In this document: piece after piece, positions 46,811 to 57,222 of the stretch
How positions within the stretch are numbered: position 1 is the stretch's first letter
Layout of the letters: each line of letters begins with the position of its first letter
Assembly: GCA_921293015.1 (NCBI GenBank)
Contig: OV121087.1
Location: 35,571,235 to 35,635,234 of the forward strand
Direction: 5' to 3'
DNA: 64,000 bases
Source: Phorcus lineatus
Lineage: Eukaryota > Mollusca > Gastropoda > Trochida > Trochidae
Notes under the pieces: model-generated
The model's database searches: none
What the model was told of the DNA's origin: nothing
The model's input: only the letters and a program-made list of their open reading frames with translations
Translations under genes and position numbers: made by a program

Positions 46811-46935
46811 TCGCTATATCCGGTGTTCGCTTTTCGCGTTTGGCCACCATCTTGGATCATCTTGACGGGACTTAAAAATTTGTTCGCTATATCCGATTGT
46901 TCGCTATCCGAGTTCGTTATATCCATGTTCTACTA
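46811..46935. mobile_element. Pogo/Tc1-type terminal-region remnant
   Basis: The stretch repeats ttcgctatatccg, ttcgctatccgag and ttcgttatatccat. This series is typical of the inner part of terminal inverted repeats of pogo-like Tc1/mariner elements (gaacctcTATATAGCGAAC on the other strand). No transposase or matching opposite end is present nearby. The assignment is pattern memory only. Confidence 0.45.
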
Positions 46936-48047
46936 TATTACTTTTGGCATAAATTACTGTTTATTGTGGGAAATTTAAGGAAACAAATTCCTCAAAAAAC
47001 ATGTCACTGACCCTCTAAAGTCATTAAAGGATTTACAGCATGATTTTTTAAAATATTTATTTCTTTAACCTTACCCCCTAAACCGCATTAGTTTATGCCA
47101 AACGTATTACCTTCAGAGGGTCAAACATCTCATTACTCAACCCGATCATCCATAGTCATATAGAAAAAAATCCATTAAAAAGCGAAAGCCACTGGTGGCC
47201 ATTTTTGTGTAAACGCTTTTCAATCATTGTTGGTAGGGAAATGAATTCGCTTCGCTCAACTGATCAAGGTACATTCGTTTAAAAACTGTTTCTTTTGATT
47301 AAAAACATTGTCTTGTATTTTCGTTCTCGTGAGGTCACTTATTTATCTAAAAAACGTGCTTTTGCCCATTTATTAACTCATGCTCAAAGATTATATAAAA
47401 AAGAATCGTCACAACCTGTTACTTGGTGTACAGATGTACTTGATGTGCATGTAGATATCTTCATCCTATCCCTGCAGGCAACACGTAACATTTTACGCAA
47501 GTGTTGAAAAATGAATATCCATATTGTTTATATTACCTCAAATAAATTAATATAAGATCTAGTTGCGTGAATGTCTAAAGGCATGTGACGTTCTCAAAGG
47601 TTATAAAACGATTTTATCGTGATTAACAAAATATTCAATAATTAAACATTTGCATGCTGCCCTGATAAAGTGTCATTTCAATTCAGTAAGTGCTTTGGAC
47701 TTATGATTAAATTTTGAATTAAAAAATAATGATATTACAACCGGTTTATTTAACTTTTCAATGCATGAAACCAGTATCTGATCGTATTTAAATACAGGGA
47801 GTGTTTAACGATACGTCGTTTTACGTCGCAAAAACAATTTACATACTGAATTTTTAACATTGAGGTAACCACCTCAATCCATAATACTAATGTTGATCTA
47901 AAAGCAGACACATAGAAGCTATGACGTCTTTTGACGTCTAATTAGCATTTAAAAAATGAGACTTTAAAATAACCTATCCGAAAATAAAGAAACTGTATGA
48001 ACAACCCACGATTTCTTGATGAAGGTGGATTTTCCGGTTGTAGTGGC
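46936..48047. other. Intergenic stretch
   Basis: No element is recognised. A 70-codon frame at 47295-47507 (containing KKRAFAHLLTHAQRLYKK) lies alone, with no splice partners or family match. The remainder is AT-rich. Confidence 0.45.
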
Positions 48048-48252
48048 TAGAGTGTATAAATTACCTCTCAAGAACCCGGATATGTCAAACAATTTACATC
48101 CGGGTAGTATTTTGTTTAGAAATATGTACATGTTAGTTCCAGTTAGGACAACACGCTGAAATATTAATAAAAAAATTCAGCACATATGAAATGCCCTCGA
48201 CTGAATGCATTTATTTCTCAGTACATTGACTTCGGTATTTTCACACAGTATG
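48048..48252. repeat. Repeat module A, copy 2
   Basis: This copy matches 45097-45312 with a short deletion (the gagaaacacactttag phrase is missing) and a few substitutions. It is not followed by module B, unlike copy 1. Confidence 0.9.
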
Positions 48253-48479
48253 GACAAAAAAGTTAAACATATGTTCGACTATCTTGTAAGTTTAAAGATA
48301 TTTGAAACATAAAAGGTTTTGAGTACATTGCAAAATTATTGTTTCATGTGAAATTCTTATCTGCGAGGATTTCACGATGACTTAAATGGTTTTATTTTGT
48401 TTATCAAACTCAGCGACGCTAAAGAATGATAACTAAAAACTCAAAGATGTAAATTGAATTCATAATTTTTTCACAGGTG

Positions 48480-49345
48480 TAAACAGAAAATCACAAAACA
48501 GCTAAGACAAGTAAACAGAAAATCACAAACAACTTAGACAAATAACTCAGGGAAATGTCATCAATAATATAAACAATTAAAACAAAGGATCAGTAATAAC
48601 TCATACAAGTAAAGAAAAGGATCAGCAATAACTCAGACAAGAAACAGAGGCATCACCAATAACTAAGACAAGTAACAGAGGCATCACCAATAACTAAGAC
48701 AAGTAACAGAGGCATCACCAATAACTAAGACAAGTAACAGAGGCATCACCAATAACTAAGACAAGAAACAGAGGCATCACCAATAACTAAGACAAGTAAC
48801 AGAGGCATCACCAATAACTAAGACAAGTAACAGAGGCATCACCAATAACTCAGACAAGTAACAGAGGCATCACCAATAACTCAGACAAGTAACAGAGGCA
48901 TCACCAAAAACTCAGACAAGTAAAAAAAAGGATCACCAATAACTTAGACAAGTGAATAAAAGGATCACCAATAACTCAGACAAGTAAACAAAAGGATCAC
49001 CAATAACTCAGACAAGAAACAGAGGCATCACCAATAACTCAGACAAGTAACAGAGGCATCACCAAAAACTCAGACAAGTAAACAAAAGGATCACCAATAA
49101 CTCAGACAAGTAATAGAGGCATCACCAATAACTCAGACAAGTAACAGAGGCATCACCAAAAACTCAGACAAGTAAAAAAAAGGATCACCAATAACTCAGA
49201 CAAGTAAACAAAAGGATCACCAATAACTCAGACAAGTAAACAGAACAATCGTCAAAACTCAGACCTGTAAAAAAAAGCTTTATCAAAAACTAAAACATAT
49301 AAGAAGAAGAGTAGCCAATTACTCAGACACGTAAACAGAAACTTC
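48480..49345. repeat. Minisatellite, 31-bp unit, roughly 27 copies
   Basis: The core unit is aataactaagacaagtaacagaggcatcacc, 31 bases long (positions 48655-48685 show one copy). Variants include gtaaacaaaaggatcacc. Central units are nearly identical, while units at both ends are more divergent, as expected for an array that grows from the middle. The plus strand is strikingly poor in T. No protein-coding frame runs through the array. Confidence 0.95.
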
Positions 49346-49619
49346 AGAATGTCAAAAAGTCATATGGCACACTTTCGTGTGATACAATTTGTTTTTTTAA
49401 TAACTCTTTAATGACTTTGAAATAGCCTCAAGGGATCCAGTTCTAAAGCGATGACAACTTCGTGACGTCACGAACAATCGTTAAGTTCGTTTTTTCAATC
49501 CTGACTCCTGTTTCAACGCGACAACGCCTTCATACGTATTGAAGTTACTAATTGATAATATTAAAAAAAAACCCAACTCAAAGTATTATAACTATTGCAC
49601 CACCTTATTGTTTCTTTGA

Positions 49620-49662
49620 GTGAGTTGTGTTACATTTGTGTTACATTTGTGTTACATTTGGT
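49620..49662. repeat. Short tandem repeat, 11-bp unit
   Basis: The phrase tgtgttacatt repeats three to four times in a row. Confidence 0.85.
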
Positions 49663-49827
49663 ATTCAATACCAACGATCTTATCTTAAAGCAATTTTTCA
49701 TACTAATTAAATGCCAAAGATTATGTTTGTAGCCCGAGGATTGAAAGTCTTGAGAGCACAACTAACCATACAAAACCATAATTAACTATTAAGACAATTA
49801 GAGAAGGAAAGATAAAGTGCAGCCCTC

Positions 49828-50304
49828 TTAAAGTGACTCAGAGTATGAATTTTTATCTGACTTAGATAACAGCCAAAATACCATCTACCCAGAATTAAGT
49901 TCAAATATCCTCCTTTATCGTGCATCTTTATCTCTAAATTGCCAAAATTAGGATATTTTCCTATTTTAAACGATAGTACCAAAAACTAACATATAGATGT
50001 TAATAAGTTTAAATTCTGCGTCCAATTTACGTTAATATCAGTTAAAGGACCTAAAAACAATACCAACCAATATTTGTCTTTGTGCCTGCAGAAGAAAGTT
50101 TCAAAAATGACGTTTGAGTCATTGGCGCGCGCCACTGTCCGGTTTTCGATCACCAATAACAACTTAGACATGTTATTGCCTCTATACTGAACTGATACGT
50201 TCTTAGATTATTATTTCAGAAACAACTAATGCTTTTAGATAAATTGGCATCATTAATTAAGTTTGACAAATTTGACTCATATAACATACTCTGTGTTCCT
50301 TTAA
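49828..50304. mobile_element. TTAA-flanked inverted-repeat element, diverged copy 3 (reverse orientation)
   Basis: The 469-bp body (49832-50300) is flanked by TTAA on both sides (49828-49831 and 50301-50304). Its terminal repeats, AGTGACTCAGAGTATG and the reverse complement of CATACTCTGTGTTCCT, are related to the AGAGCCACTCCGTGA ends of copies 1 and 2. Internally, on the minus strand, gatcgaaaaccggacagtgg and aaacttaatTaatgatgcca match the corresponding parts of copy 1. It is an older relative. The minus-strand frame inside (49986-50171) is not shared with the other copies. Confidence 0.75.
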
Positions 50305-50359
50305 AGATCGCATTGGTAATATGTTCTAATGGTATATGGTATCCTCAATCTTTTACACT

Positions 50360-50743
50360 TCATTTAACCAACCCTTTGTGAATCCAAGGATCCAAATATA
50401 GCTTTTGGGGGTCACTTGGTGCAGTCTCGATGGGTGCTGGATGCGACAAACAATTCTGTTCAATGTTGATAAAAGCGTCCATGTACTCTTGCACCAAGCA
50501 TGGGGCCGATTGGTTCCGAATGTCAAGAGGTATTCGATGTTTTTGTTTACTCGAACTGACTGTTAAGGAAGACTCATGTGGACTGGGCTTGGTATTTGTT
50601 GAATAAACACTTTGTTTACAGGTCCCAAAGTGAAATAAACAATCCTTTACGGGAAGCTGAGCAGTCCATTGAAGATCGTCTTCAATGAAACGGGCTATAG
50701 ATATTTCTCTGTCGTGAATGAGAAAAAGACAAATCTGGATAGC
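50360..50743 (-). CDS. Unrecognised 127-codon minus-strand open frame without ATG, possible exon
   Basis: Reading on the minus strand from 50743 to the stop at 50360, the frame is open for 127 codons. An acceptor-like TATCCAG just upstream of codon ATT (50734) would make it a terminal exon. Residues include ICLFLIHDREISIARFIEDD, LQWTAQLPVKDCLFHFG, a serine-rich middle (HESSLTVSSSKQKHR) and LYLDPWIHKGLVK at the end. The only methionine is near the C-terminus, so it cannot be a self-standing gene. Complexity and hydrophobic/hydrophilic alternation look protein-like. I cannot assign a family, and no upstream exon is identifiable. It may be the relic of a pseudogene. Confidence 0.35.
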   Translation of the reverse strand, partial: AIQICLFLIHDREISIARFIEDDLQWTAQLPVKDCLFHFGTCKQSVYSTNTKPSPHESSLTVSSSKQKHRIPLDIRNQSAPCLVQEYMDAFINIEQNCLSHPAPIETAPSDPQKLYLDPWIHKGLVK

Positions 50744-51212
50744 TCAAAAATGCGTCGTCATTCTGCACCGGAAGCTTGGGACGTTTGACTGAATAAATAC
50801 AACGTTTAATATTCTTTGCTTATTTTGATTATTTAAACGACATTTTGATCTAAAATACAATTACTAGAATACAAAATTCGGTTGTTAGAAAATGTGTTAT
50901 ATTGAATATAATTATATCTTTATGTGAATAATTGTTTATACTTTCAGGTAATTCGGTTCAATTATTCAAATAACTTTCGTTCAGCGCGATTTATAAAGAA
51001 ATTTAAGCTTATCTTTAACATTTTGATTTAAACGAGAAACAGTGTCACCATTACAATAAAATCATCGCTTTGGGGATTTGGTATTTTAATTATGGAGAAT
51101 ATGACCCTTGAAAATGTGTCTAATAAGTAAATCTAGAAAGTTCAAAGATTAGCTCTGAGAGGTAACTCGGTTATTTCCAAAGGCTTTTCAATTTAATAGA
51201 TGTTAGTTTAGC
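50744..51212. other. Intergenic stretch
   Basis: AT-rich DNA with no recognised gene or element. Confidence 0.5.
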
Positions 51213-52470
51213 ATGGCGAAGGTGTTCTATGTTAATCACGATGTGGAATTTAATGATAGTTGCACTAATGATGTAAATGATGTATTAAATGTTGATATCA
51301 CACGGGATGAGATCAAAGATCAAAGGCTTGGTAAATCTGCAAGTTAAGAAGGTGTTTTAGTTGCGATGATGAAGAATTGTTACTTCTCTACTGTTTTATT
51401 ACATTCTACAGGTAATTTTAAAGTTTTCTTGTTCTATTTAATAAAAGGGGACGTGGTGATTGTGGGGAAAGCTATCAAGGTATATGCCTTATGGAATATT
51501 TTTGAAACCGGGTTTGTCATATTGTCAATCAAAGTTTACATTTATGTTAATCTACTGGACAACAAAAGTAAGGTATATTAAAAAATTTAAATTATAAATG
51601 ATTATATTTTGCGTCATTGACTCATTGATAAAATATTAATGATAAAAAATCAAATATCCCTAACTTATTTTTTTCATCGTAGTATTCGAAATGCACGGGC
51701 GGTTTTCAGAAAGGAAAATTGTAAAATGGATAATGTTCTTTTCACAGTTTCTTGTGTAAAGGATTTCTCTTATTGTGATGGTAGATTGTTTGTATATGGT
51801 TTTTAAAAGGCTTTTGATTCGGTTAATAAAAATTTAAATATTTTCAGTGACGAAAAAGGTGTTCATGGGAAGTTGTTAGTTACAGACAAAAATTTAAAAA
51901 AAGTTTCTGTTAGACTATTTGGCACCTAGGAACAGAGTACAGTCGAACCTGTGTATAAGGCAACTCACGAGAACGGCTAAAAGTTGCCCTTATATACAGA
52001 TAGCCTTCGAAAGAGGCCTCCATGTAAGTCCATACTCAAATTCAAACAAACACAAATTGTGATATCATAATTATTCCAATGTAACCATATAAGCATATTT
52101 CGTACATATTTTTTCAATATCATTAATTTGAGTAAAATGATTTGATGTTCAATATAGTAAAACAATAATTAAAGTTGGTGTAAAGTGATTTTTTATTGTT
52201 TTTATTGCGGTGTTTGGAAGGCATGTTGAACAATGAGGCCTACGTTCTAAGTGCACAAAATAATTGTCCATCTGAGAATTTAGATTGCTTAAGCGGTGTT
52301 ATACAAGGATGTGTTCTGAGCCCTTTATTTTTCAATGCTTAACTCAGTATGTCAACAAAGTAAGCTAATTTTAAGGTTAAAAGTACATCTATCGGTGAAG
52401 AATATTCTGAGTTGTTATTATCGTTTTACGCTTATGATGGCGTGGTTGGCATCTTTTGAAAATTTTGAAA
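51213..52470 (+). pseudogene. Decayed non-LTR retrotransposon (LINE) reverse transcriptase
   Basis: Successive pieces in changing frames follow the order of a LINE reverse transcriptase. LNVDITRDEIKD and GKSAS (about 51290-51350) correspond to the thumb-proximal LNxxIT..EI..gKS motif. FRKENCKMDNVLF then KAFDSVNKNL (about 51700-51840) correspond to the GFR..sT.D and DFxKAFDSV motifs. SENLDCLSGVIQGCVLSPLF (about 52270-52330) is the GVxQGCxLSPLLF motif, and LSFYAYDGVVG (about 52420-52455) stands for the catalytic YADD block, here mutated to YAYD. Stops and frameshifts are frequent. A stretch around 51940-52200 between motifs looks like a later insertion. The element is dead. Its clade (CR1-, L2- or RTE-like) cannot be fixed by eye. 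Confidence 0.85.
51940..52040. mobile_element. Pogo-like terminal fragment inserted in the LINE
   Basis: CAGTCGAACCTGTGTATAAG at 51940-51959 is the classic outer end of pogo-type Tc1/mariner elements. It is followed by gcaactcacgagaacggcta and an inverted echo (gttgcccttatatacag). The insertion interrupts the LINE reading frame between its KAFDSV and GVIQGC motifs. The far end is not clear. Confidence 0.5.
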
Positions 52471-52571
52471 TTCATAAGTGTTATAAGTAAAATATGGATA
52501 AATCCGAGATTTAGATATTCAGGCATGGTAGTCACATTGATGAAAAATAATAATTCATTAGGTAAAATTAA

Positions 52572-52728
52572 GAACATAGAGGATACTAAACGACCTTCCA
52601 ATTAATACTATTTTTATTAAACGAGTTTGTGATTCAGTATGAAACGAGCGAAAGGGAGTTTGATACCAAATAATGAACGAGTTTAATAAACAATATATTA
52701 TTAAAATGAAGGAAGTTTAGTATTCTGT
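52572..52728. repeat. Foldback (imperfect inverted repeat of about 45 bp arms)
   Basis: ggatactaaacgaccttcc at the left pairs imperfectly with the reverse complement of ggaagtttagtattct at the right. The inner arms (ttattaaacgag and acgagtttaataaac) also pair. The arms are separated by about 55 bases. It could be a small hairpin element; it follows the LINE directly. Confidence 0.6.
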
Positions 52729-52922
52729 TTATTACTTGACCTCAGTAATCAAGCATGATGGCCGAAAGTGTAACTTGTAACGGCGGTGCCAATATTGTGA
52801 CGTTACAACGACACAATATTATATTATGACGTCATAAGTGCAGCGGTATTACACTAGTTTGACATCGCCGTATAGATATTAACCGCAGTATCTTACACGG
52901 GCGAGTAATATAGCAACATATT

Positions 52923-53123
52923 ATGAATGATTGGGCATCGTGTTTTCTTCACAGATGTCGTGATGTGTTTCTACTAAGACGCAAGCTGCATACAAAAGCC
53001 AGTAAAGCCTTGTTAGTTATGAAACAATCACAGTATACATACAAAACAATTATTTTTCACGTATTATCTAAACGTTATAATTATAATTTATGGGGGAGCA
53101 GTGTTTGGATATCCAGAAATTAA
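52923..53123 (+). other. Short open frame of doubtful meaning
   Basis: A 66-codon ATG frame (including CFLHRCRDVFLLRRKLHTKA) has no splice partner, family match or codon bias that I can detect. It follows a CpG-containing stretch (52740-52910) with a TGACGTCA motif. I list it only so that the stretch is accounted for. Confidence 0.12.
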
Positions 53124-53579
53124 TTTGTTTTGATACATTTCAAAATAATCTGATCTGTCAATTCATTTGAGGTGTTTGTAAACATGTGACAAGCCTGCAA
53201 TAATGCAGCGGCTAGCTGAAAGTAAATGATAACTCATGAATGTAGATGATTGTATAAATGTATACAATAAAGTGCTTCTCGATAAATTGACACCTTTCGT
53301 CTGTAACCGAAACATCATATTTTAGTTCCTTGTGATTATCACATTTTGGTTTATCATATATTATAATGGGAATAACATGCATAAAACCTTTCATGGGAAT
53401 AATATATCCCTATGTCACCCTTGACGGAATGTTATAACGAATTTATCTTATCGAATGTCTTAATGTATTATTAAAAAGACAAACAGAAATGAACATCACC
53501 TTTGACCTGATCTCGTGACTTTGATTTGCACATGCAGCGGGGTATAAGGGATTTATCATCCCTCAGTGACGGTATATCA

Positions 53580-53760
53580 TGGATATTTATTTAGGGTCAC
53601 GTGGACCAATCAGAGATCGGCATTCTTACATGAGGTAGGATAAATATCATATTTATATTGGGTTGTCACTTGTCACTAGCTATGACCTGACGGATTGTAC
53701 GCAGTTACCATTCATATGTACGTGTAACATTACGAGGAAAGAAATTGTCGACGCGGCTGT
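53580..53760 (+). promoter_or_regulatory. Candidate promoter-like motif cluster
   Basis: CACGTG (53598-53603) is followed three bases later by a CCAAT box in NF-Y context, GACCAATCAGAG (CCAAT at 53606-53610). About 40 bases further comes a TATA-like ATATTTATATT (53649-53659). The order and spacing resemble a small core promoter on the plus strand. No downstream exon is recognisable, so the function is open; chance in AT-rich DNA is possible. Confidence 0.25.
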
Positions 53761-54059
53761 TTTTTTTAATTAGGTAGCAGAGGATGAGGATCTGCTATAC
53801 AATAAAACTTGAATAACTGAATAGTGTTACGTCAATTGTATCATTCACATTGTCTGACCTACAAGCAGAGATAAATTGCTTCTTCTTCTTCTTGATATTT
53901 GGTCGACTGCAATCAATAAATACTACATTTTGAATTGTTTAAAAAAGTTGTACACGACTTATTATTTTATTTAAAACAGATTCTTTTGAACCATCTTTAA
54001 CTGTAATTGATAAAAATTAAATGTTGTTCCAAGGTAAAACATCTCTTCCCTGATGATAT

Positions 54060-55047
54060 TGACGGGTTTTGTGCGTATTATTTCGATTAACATCGCATAA
54101 CCTTTATCAAATATTGTAACTCAAGAGGACATTTTAACTTTCGGAGTTAAACTTGGTTTTGTGCTATCTTAAAGAGCCACTCCGTGAGTTGTTAGTCACA
54201 TATGCCAAACTTAATCAGTGGTGTCATTTGATCGCAAAGTATCGACTGTTACCAAAACGAAACATTTAAAAGCTAATTTGTTTTGTACAGTGACAATATG
54301 AAGGTAGAACGTCGCAATCATGATCGAAAACTGGACAGTGGCGCGCGTCAAAAAGTCAAACGTAATTTTGGAGACTTATCTAAAACAGCCAGGAGGGCAG
54401 TTAGGAGTTGATAGTGTTTGTTAGGTTATATAACTAGTATCCATGTATATTGGACGTGATATCTACACCTCTGTGCATTTATAAGGCTGTTTTTAGATTT
54501 TCATGGAAAACGAGTATTTGTCATATATTATATGTCTTTTGGACATGAAAAGTTAAGATGTTTTAATTTCATATCACCACATATGACATTTAGGTTCGTA
54601 TCAAAGATAGATAATATGTTATGAAAATCACGGAGTGGCTCTATAATGATAAAGGTAGAAATGATCATAGAGTATTGCAATAACTGCCTCTTTCTACCGC
54701 ATTCTCACCACCTTTGGAAGTATAAAACCAAATTTATGTTGATTGTCACATAACGGTTGCGTCAGAACCAGGTACCCAGCTGTCCTGCTTGTCGGGGATA
54801 TGTGCAATTTGAATATAATCTCCTGTCATTATAAAAAAAACTTGACGGGTTTTGTGAGTATTTTTTCGATTAACATCGCGTAACTCTTCTCAAATATTGT
54901 AACTCAGGAGTATTTAAACTTGGTGGTGTGCTGCCTTAATATAATAATAAAGTAAGAAATGAGCATAGAATATTGCAAAAAATGCCTCTTTCTACCGCAT
55001 TCTCACCACCTTTGGAAGTATAAGCTCTCCTGTCATTATAAAAAACC
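54060..55047. repeat. Tandem duplication; first unit interrupted by a MITE
   Basis: Unit 1 (54060-54840) and unit 2 (54841-55047) both start ttgacgggttttgtg. They share cgattaacatcgc, caaatattgtaactca, tgcctctttctaccgcattc and tcctgtcattataaaaaa in the same order. Unit 1 contains the inverted-repeat element at 54173-54642. Unit 2 lacks it and also lacks about 100 bases present near 54730-54815. Confidence 0.9.
54169..54646. mobile_element. TTAA-flanked inverted-repeat element, copy 2
   Basis: The 470-bp body (54173-54642) has the same 15-bp ends AGAGCCACTCCGTGA as copy 1 and is highly similar along its length, in the same orientation. The left flank is TTAA (54169-54172) and the right flank ATAA (54643-54646), most simply a mutated target duplication. 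Compared with copy 1 it lacks the TA microsatellite expansion, and the internal ORF is frameshifted. It sits in unit 1 of a tandem duplication whose unit 2 preserves the empty TTAA site at 54936-54939. Confidence 0.92.
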
Positions 55048-57222
55048 TTAACAAATTATGAATAAAGAAAGGATGGGGAATAAAATAATTAAACCTATCT
55101 TATCAATGTTTTAGTGTTTCATCTGTTAAATGATACAGGCCTATAATTGCTGGACTTCCCTTTTACTGTCAGCTATGTGACATGACCTTGCATCAACAAA
55201 CACAAGCAGCGATATACCATTTCCTGTACATTGATATCGACAAGCCAAATAGATTTTAACGTTAATCTACGTGCTCTTGAACACAACAAACCATTGCCTT
55301 GAAGTTTATAGTTTTGAGTATTTTCTGCTCCAAGGTTCTTCCAAGGTCCGCATGTAAATGTATCTGTGTTTTGAAACTAGAAACTTCTAATGGGACATTT
55401 CAAAGGGGAATGAGGAAAAAAAAATTTTAATTTAGAATTCTTCATGGTTTTAGGTATTTATAAAATAAATAAAAATTACCGAATACCGTTTTCTTCTTAG
55501 TAGGTTTTGATGAGCTAAATAATAATTGGAAAGACAAATTTTCAATTGTTTTGATAAATTTTGTATTGCATTTAAACAAAATTTTTTAAACAAACACAGA
55601 CATGATGATCTTCAAAAGAACGTGAAATATTTTTTTAAATATCATTTTTGTTTTTATCGTTTTTAATTTTTAAAAATTTGTATTTCATTGTTTTTGTTTG
55701 GATTTTCAATTAAAATAGAATAATAGTCGGTAAAGCTGAAACTACTGTATTAGTAAAAAAGATAATACTTCTACGTAATATTACACCATTATTAAATAAA
55801 GCGAGTCATCTATCTAACCGATTCTGTGAAAGTGTACACATAGAGAATATTTGACATTTCTCGTCGAATACCATTCATATCTATTCATTAAAGGAGACAG
55901 TGGAGCAGCCACGATTGTAGAAATATTCATATTCATATACATATTTTTAATATTACAAATGACAAATATTCTATTCATTATATTTCCCAAAAGGTCGTAA
56001 ATTGTATTCAAACTCTGAGTATCCAAATCGTTTTGCTAATCACGGTTATCGCATGACGTCATCCAATTGTTTCATGACGTCCCCAATGACGTCATTTTGA
56101 AGAAAGTGTGAATCACATAAGGGATACGGATTTATATCAACCGATAAATTTGCTTTTAAAATAGATTAATATTAATATCGTACTTACTAGTCAAGAATTC
56201 GTAAGAAAAATCTCATGCGATAATATTTAGGCCGTTTATTTTTCAACATCATTTTATCAACAAGACCTTTTAGAATGACACAAGTACTTATGAAATCTCA
56301 ACAAATAGGCTGTTGAGTGTTTAAACAATTCTGATAATCAGACGAATAAACGCTTCCAAGGTTTTTTTTAAACTTATCGATGGTCCATTGGGAAAGTTTC
56401 ATTTTTTGCTGATATGTGTTACCGTTTCTATAATCTACATCAGCGACATTTACCTTAAGAATAAACGAACCAACAGACTGTAGATCATGACACATCATGA
56501 CACACATCATGACACACATCATGACAAACATGACTCATCCTACTATTGGGTGATAAGTTGTGTGGGGCCGAGGACTGGTGAACGTTTCTTTAGACCGTGA
56601 CGTCGACAACATCTATACATTGAGTCAGGCTTTATTTCAGTCAGATAAGAATTATGTTTATTTTTGCCATTCGTGACTAAATCATTTTTCTTAAATAATT
56701 TTTTTAGTATGATATGAGAGCATGAACATGTGGTATGCGATTTCTAAATACATGCTTTGAATCACCAAAATAGTTATTTTAAAAAAAGTGTACTTTGAAA
56801 CATTACAAAGGATTCTGATTTTAATTTCGCGAACACTTCAGTTAATTGGGGTCGAGGCGACCCTTAAAAAATCTCAATATTTCTTTCCTTCTCAACTGAT
56901 AGTTCAGCTATGCGTATATAGCCAGTACGTACATGGAGGTAACATAGACTGAAATGACATCGCATTGAAATTCATTTACGATAAACAATTAAACTATTTT
57001 CTTAGTGCTAACCTTGCCTTGTAATTTCATTGTTTTTAATGTGTGTCTAAACTTGTTGATTGAGTAGCTAGAATGCAAGCCTTTTTTTTTTTTTTATATA
57101 TTTAGTTTCTTAAGTTCACTAACCCACCCGTAAGACAAAGATACACATGACCTAGTGGAGAACTTAAAAACTCCTGGAAACTGTGAAGAATTCCGGCTCG
57201 TTGTTTTTTTCACGAATTTTCA
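55048..57222. other. Intergenic stretch
   Basis: AT-rich DNA without recognised genes. A cluster of three CRE-like motifs is at 56054-56094, a short catgacacacat repeat at 56486-56525 and a T-run at about 57080-57095. Open frames here are short and unsupported. Confidence 0.5.
56054..56094. promoter_or_regulatory. Cluster of CRE-type sites
   Basis: TGACGTCA at 56054-56061, TGACGTCC at 56075-56082 and TGACGTCA at 56087-56094 lie within 41 bases. The full palindrome is the binding site of CREB/ATF bZIP factors. No target gene is identifiable nearby, so any enhancer role is inference. Confidence 0.4.

Noticed and set aside
48480..49345. CRISPR-like array (31-bp repeats)
   Set aside because: Units are head-to-tail without unique spacers, in a eukaryotic genome; it is a minisatellite.
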